Shown: positions 17,935 to 27,025, counted from the first letter of the stretch. The stretch is DNA of 64,000 nt from Promethearchaeota archaeon (GCA_011365055.1 RDOG01000018.1:16980-80979); one strand, 5' to 3'. A program made the numbers and translations. The notes: generated by a model not told the origin, from the letters alone.

Positions 17935-18696
17935 TTATTCCCTGTATCTTATTAGACCTATTAATAGAAGTATGCTTCCAAGGATACTAACTAAGGGCAT
18001 CATAAATTCTAGAGGTATTGTCAATATATTTTCAAGGAGGGGAATCCAATCTGGAACCACTCGATATACTATATGTATGTTAAGCGCTTCTCCAGCAAAT
18101 ATTAAAAGATATCCAAGACCTATGTTTAATGATTTACTTCTTATTTCATCAGTAGATACGGCTGCAATATAGAAGAATAATATTGGGACAATAGCTGCTG
18201 CTAGAGCAAATAAGAACCAAGGCAGATAAGTAACGAGTAATCCAAATATCAAAGTTGCACCAGCTAACGCAAAGGGAATAACCGAAATAGCACCACGAGA
18301 TTTCAATTCAGATCCTCGTTCAATTCCAACACAAAGCAACCCAAGACCGACGAATCCCAAGAAATAAACTGAAGCTTCACCGTTAAAACCTGAGAATAGG
18401 GAAAAACCAAATAAATTTATTGTTGGAATGAGTTGCATGGTATAGAATCCAAAACCGAAGAAAATAGGATCAAAAACTAACATAAATACTTCCCAAGCAG
18501 AGCCTAGTAACATAAAGATGAAAAAAAGTCCTGCTAAAATTTCAAAGGCATATGGAGAACCTTCTTCTTTTCTGCTTCTCGCTCTTACGAAATAGATAAT
18601 CATAAACGAAAGGTATAAACCCATCTTAATGAACTTTAAGAGGTTGACAAGCTCAAATCCGAGGAAATACTGAAGATTAAAGGATAATTGTTCCAT
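17935..18696 (-). CDS. Integral membrane protein, unknown function
   Basis: Roughly seven hydrophobic helices, with Arg/Lys-rich short loops (RARSRKEEGS after the first helix) and almost no soluble domain. Gly/Phe-rich helices are conspicuous in the middle (FFGFGFYTMQ). No enzyme motif is seen. It is convergent with the small gene at 17504 and divergent from the radical SAM gene at 18807. TTG 18699 precedes ATG 18696 directly; I take the ATG. Function unknown. Confidence 0.68.
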   Translation of the reverse strand: MEQLSFNLQYFLGFELVNLLKFIKMGLYLSFMIIYFVRARSRKEEGSPYAFEILAGLFFIFMLLGSAWEVFMLVFDPIFFGFGFYTMQLIPTINLFGFSLFSGFNGEASVYFLGFVGLGLLCVGIERGSELKSRGAISVIPFALAGATLIFGLLVTYLPWFLFALAAAIVPILFFYIAAVSTDEIRSKSLNIGLGYLLIFAGEALNIHIVYRVVPDWIPLLENILTIPLEFMMPLVSILGSILLLIGLIRYRE

Positions 18697-18806
18697 CAAG
18701 TTTGATTACTTCCTTATTTTTTAGTTTCTAATAATCTTATTTTTGTGTCTTTTTATATATAAATAATATAGGATTCAATTTCTATTATTTGACTTTGCGC
18801 TAAAAA

Positions 18807-19928
18807 ATGATGATAATGAGCTGTCTAGTTTGTGGATCAAGAGATAAGATTATTTCAAAGCATTTGGGAGTATGTCGAGATTGTATTATAAATAATTATC
18901 CAAGTGTTATTCCATATATTGAAAAAATAAGAGAACAGGCTAGAAAAAAATTTGACCTCCCTATTAAAATTCCTCACACAACGAATGGAAAAAAATGTGG
19001 AATGTGTGGTAATGATTGTAGACTAAATGATGGAGAATTAGGGTATTGTGGCTTAGTTTTTAATGAGAATGGTCATATTAAAAGACATACAAATGCAAAT
19101 CTTGGTTTTTTACACTGGTATTTTGATCCAAATCCTACAAATTGTGTTGGTTCTTGGTCTTGCCCTGCAGGAACTGGATGTGGATATCCTGAGTTTGCCT
19201 ATAAGAATGGTCCAGAATATGGCTACTATAATCTTGCTGTGTTTTTAGCAGCATGTAATTCAGATTGCCTATATTGCCAGAATTATTCTTATAAAGAAAT
19301 GGTTCGTTTAAAATTAAAAGAGAATTTTATAACTCCGCAGCAATTGGTTGATAATATTCATCCTAAAATAAGTTGTGTTTGTTATTTTGGAGGATGTCCA
19401 TCTGTTCAAATGCCATTTACTATTAAAGTAAATAAATTGGTTTCTGAACTTGCAAGAAAAGAGAATCGTCCTATTCGTATTTGTTATGAATCTAATGGTA
19501 ATTTTACATGGCCTTTATTAAAAAAGGCAGCAGGACAAGTTTTGGATAGCGGAGGATGTATTAAGTTTGATTTGAAGTGTTTTAATGAAAATTTGAATCT
19601 TGCTCTTTGTGGTATCAGTAATAAACTAGTTATAGATAATTTTAAGAAAGTTTCACGGTATATAGATGAACGAAAAAACTTTCCATTTTTAATTGCTTCA
19701 ACATTATTAGTTCCAGGATATATTACTCCGGACGAGATTGAGCAGATTGCAAGTTTTATGGTTCAAATTGATGAAACTATTCCTTATTCATTGCTTGGAT
19801 TCTCACCTTGTTTTGAATTGAGTGATCTACCAACTACATCAAGAAAAGATGCATTTGCGTGTAAGGATGCAGCAGAAAAAGCTGGATTAAAAAACGTAAG
19901 AATTGGCAACATTCATCTTTTGCGATAA
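18807..19928 (+). CDS. Radical SAM protein, PflA/PflX-like (COG1313-type)
   Basis: The N-terminus has a small zinc-finger-like motif CLVCGSRDK with CRDC (about residues 6-26). A second Cys-rich segment (KCGMCGNDCRLNDGELGYCG, about 72-91) is typical of this family. The radical SAM cluster motif is ACNSDCLYCQN (CxxxCxxC, about 149-159). The remainder resembles pyruvate formate-lyase-activating enzyme relatives of unknown substrate found widely in archaea and anaerobic bacteria. The 373-residue length fits. A run of ATG codons starts at 18807. The thiolase follows after 58 bases and may be co-transcribed, but no functional link is evident. Confidence 0.85.
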   Translation: MMIMSCLVCGSRDKIISKHLGVCRDCIINNYPSVIPYIEKIREQARKKFDLPIKIPHTTNGKKCGMCGNDCRLNDGELGYCGLVFNENGHIKRHTNANLGFLHWYFDPNPTNCVGSWSCPAGTGCGYPEFAYKNGPEYGYYNLAVFLAACNSDCLYCQNYSYKEMVRLKLKENFITPQQLVDNIHPKISCVCYFGGCPSVQMPFTIKVNKLVSELARKENRPIRICYESNGNFTWPLLKKAAGQVLDSGGCIKFDLKCFNENLNLALCGISNKLVIDNFKKVSRYIDERKNFPFLIASTLLVPGYITPDEIEQIASFMVQIDETIPYSLLGFSPCFELSDLPTTSRKDAFACKDAAEKAGLKNVRIGNIHLLR

Positions 19929-19986
19929 AAAAAGATTAAAAGAATTGAATTCATAATTAATTAAATAATTCAAGGGAGAAATTTAA

Positions 19987-21147
19987 GTGAAAAAGGTCTT
20001 TCTTATTGCTGCAGGCGAAAGTAAATTTGGTGATAGAGTTAAATTAGGCTATGAGGAGCTCTTCGCTGAAGCTTTTATAGAAGCAATTTCTAAACTTGAA
20101 AATTTTGACCCAAAAAAAGATATTAAAGAGGGATTTATTGGAAGTTTAGCATTTGGAGGTTCACAATTAGGTAACATGTCAGCTTTAATTGCTGATTCAG
20201 TTAATTTAATCGGTAAACCTTTTGCACGGGTTGAAAATGCTTGTGGAGCTTCTGGTTTTGCATTTCGATATGCTTGTTATTCCATCATGTCTGGAATGAA
20301 CGATGTTGTTTTGGCAGGAGGGGTCGAAAAAATGCTGGACATTTCTAAAGCAACAAGATTATATTGGTTTGGTGTAGCGGGAGATATTAAATGGGAACGA
20401 TTAAGTGGCATGACCTTCCCTGGCAATTATGCATTGATGGCTACGAGACACATGCATGAATATGGAACAACCCGAGCTCAAATAACCGGTACAGCAGTTA
20501 AGAATCATAAAAATGCATCAAAAAATCCTAAAGCTCAATTTAGAAATTTAATTAATTTGGATAAAGCTTTGAAAGCATCCTTTGTAGCTTATCCATTAAC
20601 AATGTTTGATTGTTGTCCATTAACAGATGGTGGCAGTTGTGCGATTCTAGCAAATGAAGAACTTGCTAAAAAATTTACAGATACACCTATTGAAGTAATT
20701 GGCATGGGAGCAGGTACAGATCATTTGGCTTTATACCAACGTGAATCATTAACCAAAATCGATGCAGCAATTACTGCCTCAAAACAAGCTTTTAATATGG
20801 CAAAAATTGAACCAAAAGATGTTGATGTTGCAGAAGTACATGATTGTTTTACTATTGCAGAAATTTTGGCATACGAAGATATTGGATTTTGTAAAAAAGG
20901 TGATGGAGGCAAGATGATTGAGGAAGGAATTACGGAAGTTGGAGGAAAAATTCCTGTAAACACTGGTGGAGGATTGAAAGCTAAAGGTCATCCAATTGGA
21001 GCTACTGGAACAGCTCAAATTTATGAAATTTTCAAGCAATTACGAAGCGAACATGAAAATCAAGTTGATGGAGCTACTATTGGATTAACGCATAATGTCG
21101 GAGGCACAGGATCTGCATGTTCAGTTCATATTTTCAAGAGAACTTAA
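19987..21147 (+). CDS. Thiolase-family acetyl-CoA acetyltransferase (SCP2/archaeal type)
   Basis: Archaeal SCP2-thiolase-like protein that would condense or cleave acyl-CoA units. The nucleophilic Cys is in ENACGASGFAF (about residues 81-91). VAEVHDCFTIAEIL carries the conserved His-Asp region, and GGGLKAKGHPIGATGTAQ supplies the HP motif. GTG 19987 has GGGAG eight bases upstream. Unlike the second thiolase at 60458-61678, it has no DUF35 partner beside it, so it may serve beta-oxidation with the acyl-CoA dehydrogenase rather than the mevalonate entry step. That split is inference. Confidence 0.87.
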   Translation: MKKVFLIAAGESKFGDRVKLGYEELFAEAFIEAISKLENFDPKKDIKEGFIGSLAFGGSQLGNMSALIADSVNLIGKPFARVENACGASGFAFRYACYSIMSGMNDVVLAGGVEKMLDISKATRLYWFGVAGDIKWERLSGMTFPGNYALMATRHMHEYGTTRAQITGTAVKNHKNASKNPKAQFRNLINLDKALKASFVAYPLTMFDCCPLTDGGSCAILANEELAKKFTDTPIEVIGMGAGTDHLALYQRESLTKIDAAITASKQAFNMAKIEPKDVDVAEVHDCFTIAEILAYEDIGFCKKGDGGKMIEEGITEVGGKIPVNTGGGLKAKGHPIGATGTAQIYEIFKQLRSEHENQVDGATIGLTHNVGGTGSACSVHIFKRT

Positions 21148-21205
21148 ATAATTACCTAACATACCTATTATTTCTTTGATATTAGGAATAGATAGTACAA
21201 AATAT

Positions 21206-21224
21206 TTGCATTTAGTAAATGCAA
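21206..21224. promoter_or_regulatory. 19-bp palindrome, possible protein-binding site
   Basis: TTGCATTTA-G-TAAATGCAA is a perfect dyad around a central G. The absence of a loop makes an RNA hairpin unlikely and a dimeric DNA-binding protein more likely. It lies about 60 bases after the thiolase stop and about 530 bases before padR. Confidence 0.35.
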
Positions 21225-21322
21225 TGACATTATAAGGGATATTTTCTTGTTGATTTATTAGTAAAAATAATTAAAATATTAAGAAAACAAAGTAAAAATA
21301 AAAAAAGAATTAATTACGAGGA

Positions 21323-21499
21323 ATTATAAAAAGAATTAATGTTGCTATAATATTTTTAATTCTTGCAATTCCCATAGTTGAAACCATTGTAATTCTTCAA
21401 CGTTATAGTTCATTCAATCCAAAAAGATTTGTAAAATTTTATTTTAATGAAGTAGGTCAAGTAAAAACTTGGCAGGTCAAAAGACTGAAGGGGTTATGA
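21323..21499 (+). pseudogene. Possible small membrane protein remnant
   Basis: An open frame of about 58 codons reads as one hydrophobic helix (VAIIFLILAIPIVETIVIL) followed by a basic tail (KRFVKFYF, VKRLKGL) and a stop. No ATG, GTG or TTG precedes the helix in frame after the upstream stop; only ATT/ATA codons do, behind a GAGGA. It may be a decayed gene or one with an unusual start. Support is weak. Confidence 0.25.
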
Positions 21500-21689
21500 G
21501 GATTCGGTAAAAAAAGTGATTCCATAAATTTAAATAAAATAAACATAATCTTGATTGTTTAAAAACAGTAAAATGTGAGTTCCATTATTAATTGGAATTC
21601 TCCACTATTAAATGTATTCTAATTTTTTCTAATCATAAAAGAATCTCCTAATTTATTTTAAATAGTATTGCACTAGAAGTAAACTTTAT

Positions 21690-21710
21690 ATACTATATGC
21701 TGTATAGTAT
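21690..21710. promoter_or_regulatory. Inverted-repeat operator overlapping the padR promoter
   Basis: ATACTATA-TGCTG-TATAGTAT is a perfect 8-5-8 dyad. It overlaps or follows the TATA-like CTTTATATA (21684-21692), 31 bases before the padR start. PadR proteins commonly bind such dyads in their own promoters, so autorepression of the padR-ABC operon is the likely role. Confidence 0.65.
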
Positions 21711-21740
21711 TCATAGCAAAAAATTAAGTATGGTGAAAAA

Positions 21741-22295
21741 ATGATAAAAAATATCGTTTCATTTAATCCCGATGCACTCATCGCGGAAGATCAATTTCGG
21801 GCTTTCGCAGAAAAATTTGAGTCAGAAATTCTTAGGGGTATCAGTACCTTAGCGATACTATCAATAATTCAAGCAAGTGGAAAAGAAGGAACTTATGGTT
21901 ATCAAATTTTAAAGGAATTAGGAGAAAAAACAAAAATTGGGGATAAGCAGATACTTATAATAGAAGAAGGAACGTTATATCCCATTCTAAAAAAGTTAAA
22001 ACGGGATGGTATCTTAACATCAGAAAAAAAAGAGCATAATGGACGAATTAGAACTTATTATAGATTAACAGAAGCGGGATTTAGAACATATAATCATATT
22101 TTGGGTTTTTTTACAAAATTAATTGAATCAATTTCACCGATTCTTGATGTTAAGGTTGCTTTGCAAGATGATCGATTTGCCTATTGCCCTAATTGCGCAA
22201 ATAAAATCGATCTCCAAGATGAAGATGTCAAGTTTTGTGATATTTGTGGATTAAATATTGAAAATTTAAAGAAAAGAGGTATTGGAAATGAGTGA
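21741..22295 (+). CDS. PadR-family transcriptional regulator with C-terminal zinc ribbon
   Basis: Winged-helix PadR domain: LAILSIIQASGKEGTYGYQI, then IEEGTLYPILKKLKRDGILTSE and GRIRTYYRLTEAG (about residues 35-125). The C-terminal tail carries two CxxC pairs (YCPNCANKI and FCDICGLNI), forming a zinc ribbon that is unusual for PadR. GGTGA precedes ATG 21741. It heads an operon with a HAAS-like membrane protein and an ABC exporter, the usual PadR arrangement, and probably represses it through the dyad at 21690-21710. Its stop overlaps the next start by 8 bases. Confidence 0.9.
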   Translation: MIKNIVSFNPDALIAEDQFRAFAEKFESEILRGISTLAILSIIQASGKEGTYGYQILKELGEKTKIGDKQILIIEEGTLYPILKKLKRDGILTSEKKEHNGRIRTYYRLTEAGFRTYNHILGFFTKLIESISPILDVKVALQDDRFAYCPNCANKIDLQDEDVKFCDICGLNIENLKKRGIGNE

Positions 22296-23361
22296 ATCTC
22301 AAAGTAAAAAATTAGTTAAAGATTTTTTAAGAGAAGTTGAAGAAAAATTACCTGGTTGGTTAAAAGAAAAAGAAGACGAATTGAAAGAAGTATTAAATGA
22401 ATTGGAGGAGCATGTATATGATAAAGCTGATGAATTAAATTCTGAAAATCCAGGATTAACAACCATTCAATCAGTTCAATTAGCAATCACTCAGATGGGA
22501 ACTCCAAATCAAATAGCTAGAGAATATAAACGTCGAGGAACTCCAAAAGTTTACATTTCAGAAGAGCTTTGGCCAACATATTTAACAGTTTTCAAATATT
22601 TAGTAGTAATTGTAATATCAATCAGTATATTGGTTGCAATAATTGGTGGTATAACTACATTCATAACAGGAGGAGACTGGGCTGGAGCAGTTTTAAATGG
22701 ATTTAGTATCATCATGCCAGGAGTCGTAGGGATATTTGTTGTGATAACGTTAGTCTTTACTTATCTTTCAATGGAAGGTTATTATTTAGAAGATTTAAAA
22801 GAAATGTTTCGTTCAGAAGAAGAGAAAAAAGCGTATAAAGAATTACAGGTACAAATAGAAATGGGCCTTCCACCAAAACCTAAAGAACCAGAGTTAATTA
22901 AAAGTCCATCTGAGTTGACCGCAGGTGGTATAGTACAATTAATAATTGGTTTTCTCTTTATAATACAACCAATTGGTGGATTTATAACGCTATTTCAACC
23001 ATTATTCCTATTATTAGTCAAACTAGGTGGATTTGTAATAATTCTAGAAGGAATCTTGGATTTATTAAATGGTTTGTTCGCGTTTTGGACATATGTGACC
23101 CACAAAGGATTCATCATAGCAAGCGCTATAGCAAGCTTATTAAGTATCCCAATCTTCATCATATTCTTCATGAATCCCCAAATCTTTCCAATTATTGCGT
23201 GGAGTCAAGCAACAGGTCTTATAGTTCATGGAATTCGAACCGATTACTACTGGATTTATTACTTGGTGACCTTCTTGATAATAGGAGGTACCATTGGTGG
23301 AGCAATAGACCAATTCTATAAAGCATCTAAATTTAGGGTGGAAGATTTTTATAAAAAATAA
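22288..23361 (+). CDS. HAAS-domain-like membrane protein of the PadR operon
   Basis: An N-terminal soluble helical domain (KDFLREVEEKLPGWLKEK, then LNELEEHVYDKADEL and TQMGTPNQIAREYKRRG) matches the HAAS/DUF1700 pattern seen beside PadR regulators. About six membrane helices follow in two groups (residues about 100-165 and 210-350), separated by a charged cytoplasmic loop (KEMFRSEEEKKAYKE). Its role is probably signal transfer or assistance to the transporter. AGAGGT at 22275-22280 sets ATG 22288 as the start rather than TTG 22282. Confidence 0.78.
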   Translation: MSESQSKKLVKDFLREVEEKLPGWLKEKEDELKEVLNELEEHVYDKADELNSENPGLTTIQSVQLAITQMGTPNQIAREYKRRGTPKVYISEELWPTYLTVFKYLVVIVISISILVAIIGGITTFITGGDWAGAVLNGFSIIMPGVVGIFVVITLVFTYLSMEGYYLEDLKEMFRSEEEKKAYKELQVQIEMGLPPKPKEPELIKSPSELTAGGIVQLIIGFLFIIQPIGGFITLFQPLFLLLVKLGGFVIILEGILDLLNGLFAFWTYVTHKGFIIASAIASLLSIPIFIIFFMNPQIFPIIAWSQATGLIVHGIRTDYYWIYYLVTFLIIGGTIGGAIDQFYKASKFRVEDFYKK

Positions 23362-23389
23362 TCAATTTCCTTTTTTTTGGTGATATGTT

Positions 23390-24346
23390 ATGAATAAATG
23401 TGTGGTAGAAACAAAAAATCTAACCAAACGATTCGGAAATCTTACAGCAGTTGATAATATCAACATATATGTTAATAAGGGAGAAATTATTGGCTTCTTA
23501 GGACCAAATGGAGCAGGTAAAACTACAACGATATCAATGTTAAGCACGATAATCAAACCAACAAGTGGAGACGCATTTATTGAAGGATATAGCATCTTAA
23601 AAGAATCCAATGAAGTAAGAAAAAGAATAGGGGTTGTTCCACAAGAAATTATCATATATGATTACCTATCCCCTAAAGAAAATTGTGAATTTTTTGCTAA
23701 AATGCATAGAATTTCACAAAATGAAATTAATAACAGGCTTAAATTACTTTTTAATACTCTAGGTTTAGAGGAGAAGATGCACGTGAAAAGCTCAACACTC
23801 TCAGGAGGTCAAAAAAGGAGATTAAACCTCATAATGGGATTAATAATGAATCCAGATATCGTCTTTTTAGATGAGCCAACGGCAGGATTAGATCCCCAAG
23901 GCGCGCATTTGACTTGGGAATATATTAGAAGCTTAAGAGATAATGAAGAAAAAACGATAATATTGACTACACATAACATGCATGAAGCAGAAGAATTGAG
24001 TGATCGTATTTATATCATTGATCATGGCAGGGTCATAGCTGATGGTACACCTCAAGCATTAAGGGCTAATATTGGAGAAGGAGAAATATTTGATTTGAAA
24101 TTTAAGGATGAATTGGATTTAAAACAATTGAAAATAAAAATTGAGAACTTAGGATCTTATATTTCCAAAGTAAATATATTAGGAAAAGATAGAATGGTTA
24201 TTTCTGCGATTGGTGGCGTTAAGAGATTGATGGAAATAGAACAAATATTGCCCAACAAGTTAGAATCACTCGATAACTTAAATATTCGGGGAAATAATCT
24301 GGAAGATGTATTTTTAGTATTAACAGGAAGGACTTTAAGGGAGTAG
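23390..24346 (+). CDS. ABC transporter ATP-binding protein (DrrA/CcmA-like)
   Basis: Full ABC ATPase: Walker A GPNGAGKTT (about residues 39-47), Q-loop VVPQEI, signature STLSGGQKRR, Walker B IVFLDEPTAGLDP and switch His in TTHNMHEAEEL. The C-terminal 100 residues are the extension usual for ABC-2 exporter ATPases. It pairs with the permease that follows 7 bases later to form an exporter, under PadR control. The substrate is unknown; drugs or lipids are common for this group. Confidence 0.95.
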   Translation: MNKCVVETKNLTKRFGNLTAVDNINIYVNKGEIIGFLGPNGAGKTTTISMLSTIIKPTSGDAFIEGYSILKESNEVRKRIGVVPQEIIIYDYLSPKENCEFFAKMHRISQNEINNRLKLLFNTLGLEEKMHVKSSTLSGGQKRRLNLIMGLIMNPDIVFLDEPTAGLDPQGAHLTWEYIRSLRDNEEKTIILTTHNMHEAEELSDRIYIIDHGRVIADGTPQALRANIGEGEIFDLKFKDELDLKQLKIKIENLGSYISKVNILGKDRMVISAIGGVKRLMEIEQILPNKLESLDNLNIRGNNLEDVFLVLTGRTLRE

Positions 24347-24353
24347 ATGCTTG

Positions 24354-25139
24354 ATGAAAGAGATAATAACACTTGCTATAAAGAATCTAAAGTTTAAACT
24401 TAGAGAACCACAACAATATTTGTTTATTTTTGGATTTCCTTTAATATTTTTATTTATATTTTGGATAATGTTTAGTCGAATGAGTATTGGAAATCACAAC
24501 CAATTTGATATTTTCTTTTGGGGGCTTCTTGGATTTTCTACAGCCTTTGCAACACAATCTGCATCAGTAGCATTCAGTCAGGAAAAAGAATCAGGAACAT
24601 TAAAACGCTTGCTTACAACACCAGTAGCGAATACGAGCTACATTTTCACGGGATTCATTTTATCTGAAATCATCATAATAGTTTTTCAATTAACAATAAT
24701 GTATTTAATAGCATTTATAGCTTTAGGAGTATATTTTGCTAATATTATAGCGCTATTCGTAAATTATGGAATGTTTTTATTATTAGGAATTTTTTGTATT
24801 GGTATTGGATTAATTTTAGCAGCCTTATTAAATGCCAAACTAGCTGGAGAAATGCCGATGTTAATAATAATGCCTTTAGTATTTCTTTCAGGTATCTTCA
24901 TTTCCTTTAGTAGTCCAATATTATATGTTAATCCCATTTTTTGGACTTGTGCTTTTGCTAAACAAATAGGATACGCAGGATCAAATCTACTGGACACGAT
25001 AGAAATTTTTGATCTTATTACAATGACAAATATAGATACAGGAATTGCAGTTTGGGTATGTATTCCAATGATTATAGCCTTTGCACTTGGATTTTTAGCA
25101 ATTGGAGTCATATTATTTAAAAGAAAGATCCAAAAATAG
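24354..25139 (+). CDS. ABC-2 type transporter permease
   Basis: About six membrane helices in the ABC-2 arrangement. The N-terminal amphipathic lead is KEIITLAIKNLKFKLREPQQ, and FSQEKESGTLKRLLTTPV is the conserved coupling-helix loop after helix 2. ATG 24354 is chosen over the adjacent TTG 24351; AAGGGAG lies just upstream inside the ATPase gene end. It is the last gene of the padR operon and is followed by a T-rich stretch at 25141-25170. Confidence 0.92.
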   Translation: MKEIITLAIKNLKFKLREPQQYLFIFGFPLIFLFIFWIMFSRMSIGNHNQFDIFFWGLLGFSTAFATQSASVAFSQEKESGTLKRLLTTPVANTSYIFTGFILSEIIIIVFQLTIMYLIAFIALGVYFANIIALFVNYGMFLLLGIFCIGIGLILAALLNAKLAGEMPMLIIMPLVFLSGIFISFSSPILYVNPIFWTCAFAKQIGYAGSNLLDTIEIFDLITMTNIDTGIAVWVCIPMIIAFALGFLAIGVILFKRKIQK

Positions 25140-25140
25140 A

Positions 25141-25170
25141 TTTCTTTATTATTTTTTAATTTTTTTTTTC
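25141..25170 (+). terminator. T-rich terminator of the padR-ABC operon
   Basis: Several T runs, the last being ten Ts, directly follow the permease stop, consistent with archaeal termination. Confidence 0.5.
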
Positions 25171-25246
25171 AAAATTATGGATTACTAAAAATTTTTTAAA
25201 TATGATTTGTTATCAATTTTAGAATTCAAACTGGTGATGAAATAAG

Positions 25247-25696
25247 ATGATTATAGCGATTCCTGCAATGGATGATAGTGGACTAGATTCAGAAATTTGT
25301 GAACATTTTGGTCATTCAAATTATTACTATATTCTAAAAGTAGATAAAGAATTACCTTTTGAAGGTGAAGTTAAAAAGAATACATGCACAGATGAAGAAG
25401 TTGAGATAAAGATTATTAGAAACGATCGTACCTCAGGTCATGCTTGTGAATATCCTGTCAATTTAATAACCAATGAAAATCCAGATTATCTTATAACTTC
25501 AGGAATTGGTGGTGCTCCTTTTGGATTATTCCAACAAAGAGGAATTCAGCTTTATGCAGGTGCATTTGGTACCGTGAGAGAAGCTTTAAGAGACTTTCTT
25601 TGTGGCATGCTCGAACCAATGAAAATGGCAAGTTGTGGAGGACATGGCGCTGGAGGTTGTGGACATTCTCATGGTGGCGGATGCGGTGGACATTAA
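25247..25696 (+). CDS. NifX/NifB-type iron-molybdenum-cofactor-binding family protein with metal-binding tail
   Basis: The N-terminal about 115 residues follow the dinitrogenase FeMo-cofactor-binding fold: IIAIPAMDDSGLDSEICEHF, then TSGIGGAPFGLFQQRGIQLY. The C-terminal about 20 residues are almost entirely Gly, His and Cys (SCGGHGAGGCGHSH), a likely metal chelator. Proteins of this type in archaea are small metal or cofactor carriers and are not tied to nitrogenase. The DUF364 gene 32 bases downstream belongs to a family also linked to metal chelation, so the pair may handle a metal. It starts at ATG 25247. Confidence 0.82.
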   Translation: MIIAIPAMDDSGLDSEICEHFGHSNYYYILKVDKELPFEGEVKKNTCTDEEVEIKIIRNDRTSGHACEYPVNLITNENPDYLITSGIGGAPFGLFQQRGIQLYAGAFGTVREALRDFLCGMLEPMKMASCGGHGAGGCGHSHGGGCGGH

Positions 25697-25728
25697 AGTT
25701 TTATTTTAAAAAAGAATAAGATCATTAA

Positions 25729-26529
25729 ATGACTATTATTGATGACTTAATTTTCCTTTTAGAAAAAAACACTAAAGAAATTTCAATACCAAAAATTAAG
25801 AGAATTACTATTGGCATGCTTTTTATTTTAATAGAATTAGAGAATGGAATCAGCGGATTAGCTTTTAATAAAATTGAAAAAGATTTTCATAAGCATGTAA
25901 AGGATGCAGGTAATTTAACGTCACGATCGATTTTTGATCTAGTTGAAAAAGCTCGATTTGATGAAGATGTTGAGAAATCGATTGGAATAGCAGCAATTAA
26001 TGCGATATCTCAACTAATATTAACTCAAAATAATTATTCATTAAAGACTGATCTTGACATCGTAGATTTTATGGAATTCAAATCCACAGAAACTTGTGGT
26101 ATGATTGGAAACATAGCACCATTAGTTCAAAGAATTGTCCAAAAGGTTAAAAAATTAACAGTCATAGAAGATAATCCAAAGAGGTGGGACGTTCCAGCTG
26201 GTGTTAAAATTTTTAAGCATCATGAAGACTTGAAGAATATCAATAAATTGATAATAACTGGAAGTGCAATTCTTTATAAGAGTTTCGATAGCATTATTAA
26301 GAATAATAGCAGTCTTGAAAAAGTTGCTATTGTTGGTCCAACCATGGGAACTCTGCCTGAACCTTTTTTTCAAAGGGGAATTCATGCGATTGGCGGAATG
26401 AAAATTCTAAATCCAGAAAAAGTTCACCAAATTATAATGCAAGCTGGTGGAACGCCTCAATTCTCAAAATATTGTGAAAAATATTTAATTATTAATTCTC
26501 ATTCCAAGAATTATTCACCATCAACATAA
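25729..26529 (+). CDS. DUF4213/DUF364 family protein (putative heavy-metal chelation)
   Basis: The N-terminal DUF4213-like part (ITIGMLFILIELENGISGLAF, then IGIAAINAISQ) is followed by the DUF364 Rossmann-like part: CGMIGNIAPLVQRI, then VAIVGPTMGTLPEPFFQRGI, and GGMKILNPEKVHQIIMQAGG near the end. The 266-residue length is normal. The family resembles enolase N-terminal plus Rossmann folds and is annotated as heavy-metal-chelating on structural grounds only. It sits with the NifX-like gene in what looks like a two-gene operon. Confidence 0.85.
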   Translation: MTIIDDLIFLLEKNTKEISIPKIKRITIGMLFILIELENGISGLAFNKIEKDFHKHVKDAGNLTSRSIFDLVEKARFDEDVEKSIGIAAINAISQLILTQNNYSLKTDLDIVDFMEFKSTETCGMIGNIAPLVQRIVQKVKKLTVIEDNPKRWDVPAGVKIFKHHEDLKNINKLIITGSAILYKSFDSIIKNNSSLEKVAIVGPTMGTLPEPFFQRGIHAIGGMKILNPEKVHQIIMQAGGTPQFSKYCEKYLIINSHSKNYSPST

Positions 26530-26641
26530 GAATGATTAAAAAGGGAGCATTAAAGTTAAAATTTAAAAATTTAAATGTTAATTCTAAATACAATAAAAAT
26601 ATTAATGGTTGAAAAAGTAGATCAATTTATCTCAATAACCA

Positions 26642-27025
26642 TTGGTTGGGGTCTTTTTGGGAAATAAATTAAAATCACAATGTATCGTGTGCAGAAAAAA
26701 GATAGATAAGAAGCAACGTTATTGTAGTATCGAATGTAAGAACGCGTTCATTAACAATTTTAATAGATTAACCCGCATGATCAGAAAGTTGTACGATAGG
26801 GGGATTGGTATTGAAGAAATTGCGGAAACGTTTAATATTTACAATCACGAAGTGAAAAGATTATTAAAACGAGCTACATCCGTTTTAAATCCCGATATGC
26901 GAGACATTCAACTGCCTGATGAGAGCAAAAATATCATTTCCTTTGCAAAATTCGAGAAATTAACGTCCAAAAAATTTGTAAAACCCGTGAAAATTTACGT
27001 TGATGGGGAAGAATTCTTGGATTAA
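26642..27025 (+). CDS. Small zinc-finger/HTH protein
   Basis: It has a treble-clef-like zinc motif CIVCRKKIDKKQRYCSIEC (about residues 14-32), then a helix-turn-helix of the sigma/Xre kind (LYDRGIGIEEIAETF followed by VKRLLKRA). It is likely DNA-binding. The track-style start is TTG 26642, but TTG 26657 is equally plausible and no strong Shine-Dalgarno decides. The neighbourhood on its 3' side holds a decayed frame, and such zinc-HTH proteins are common on mobile DNA, so it could be a mobile-element remnant. Function unknown. Confidence 0.6.
   Translation: MVGVFLGNKLKSQCIVCRKKIDKKQRYCSIECKNAFINNFNRLTRMIRKLYDRGIGIEEIAETFNIYNHEVKRLLKRATSVLNPDMRDIQLPDESKNIISFAKFEKLTSKKFVKPVKIYVDGEEFLD

Larger units (their letters stand above)
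21148..21740. other. Intergenic region, about 590 bp
   Basis: It holds a 19-bp palindrome at 21206-21224, a possible small membrane-protein frame at 21323-21499 without a standard start, and the PadR-type operator and TATA region at 21684-21710. Nothing else was recognised. Confidence 0.55.

Noticed and set aside
25247..25696. Evidence for nitrogen fixation from the NifX-like gene
   Set aside because: The family is widespread outside nitrogen fixers and no nif structural genes are present.
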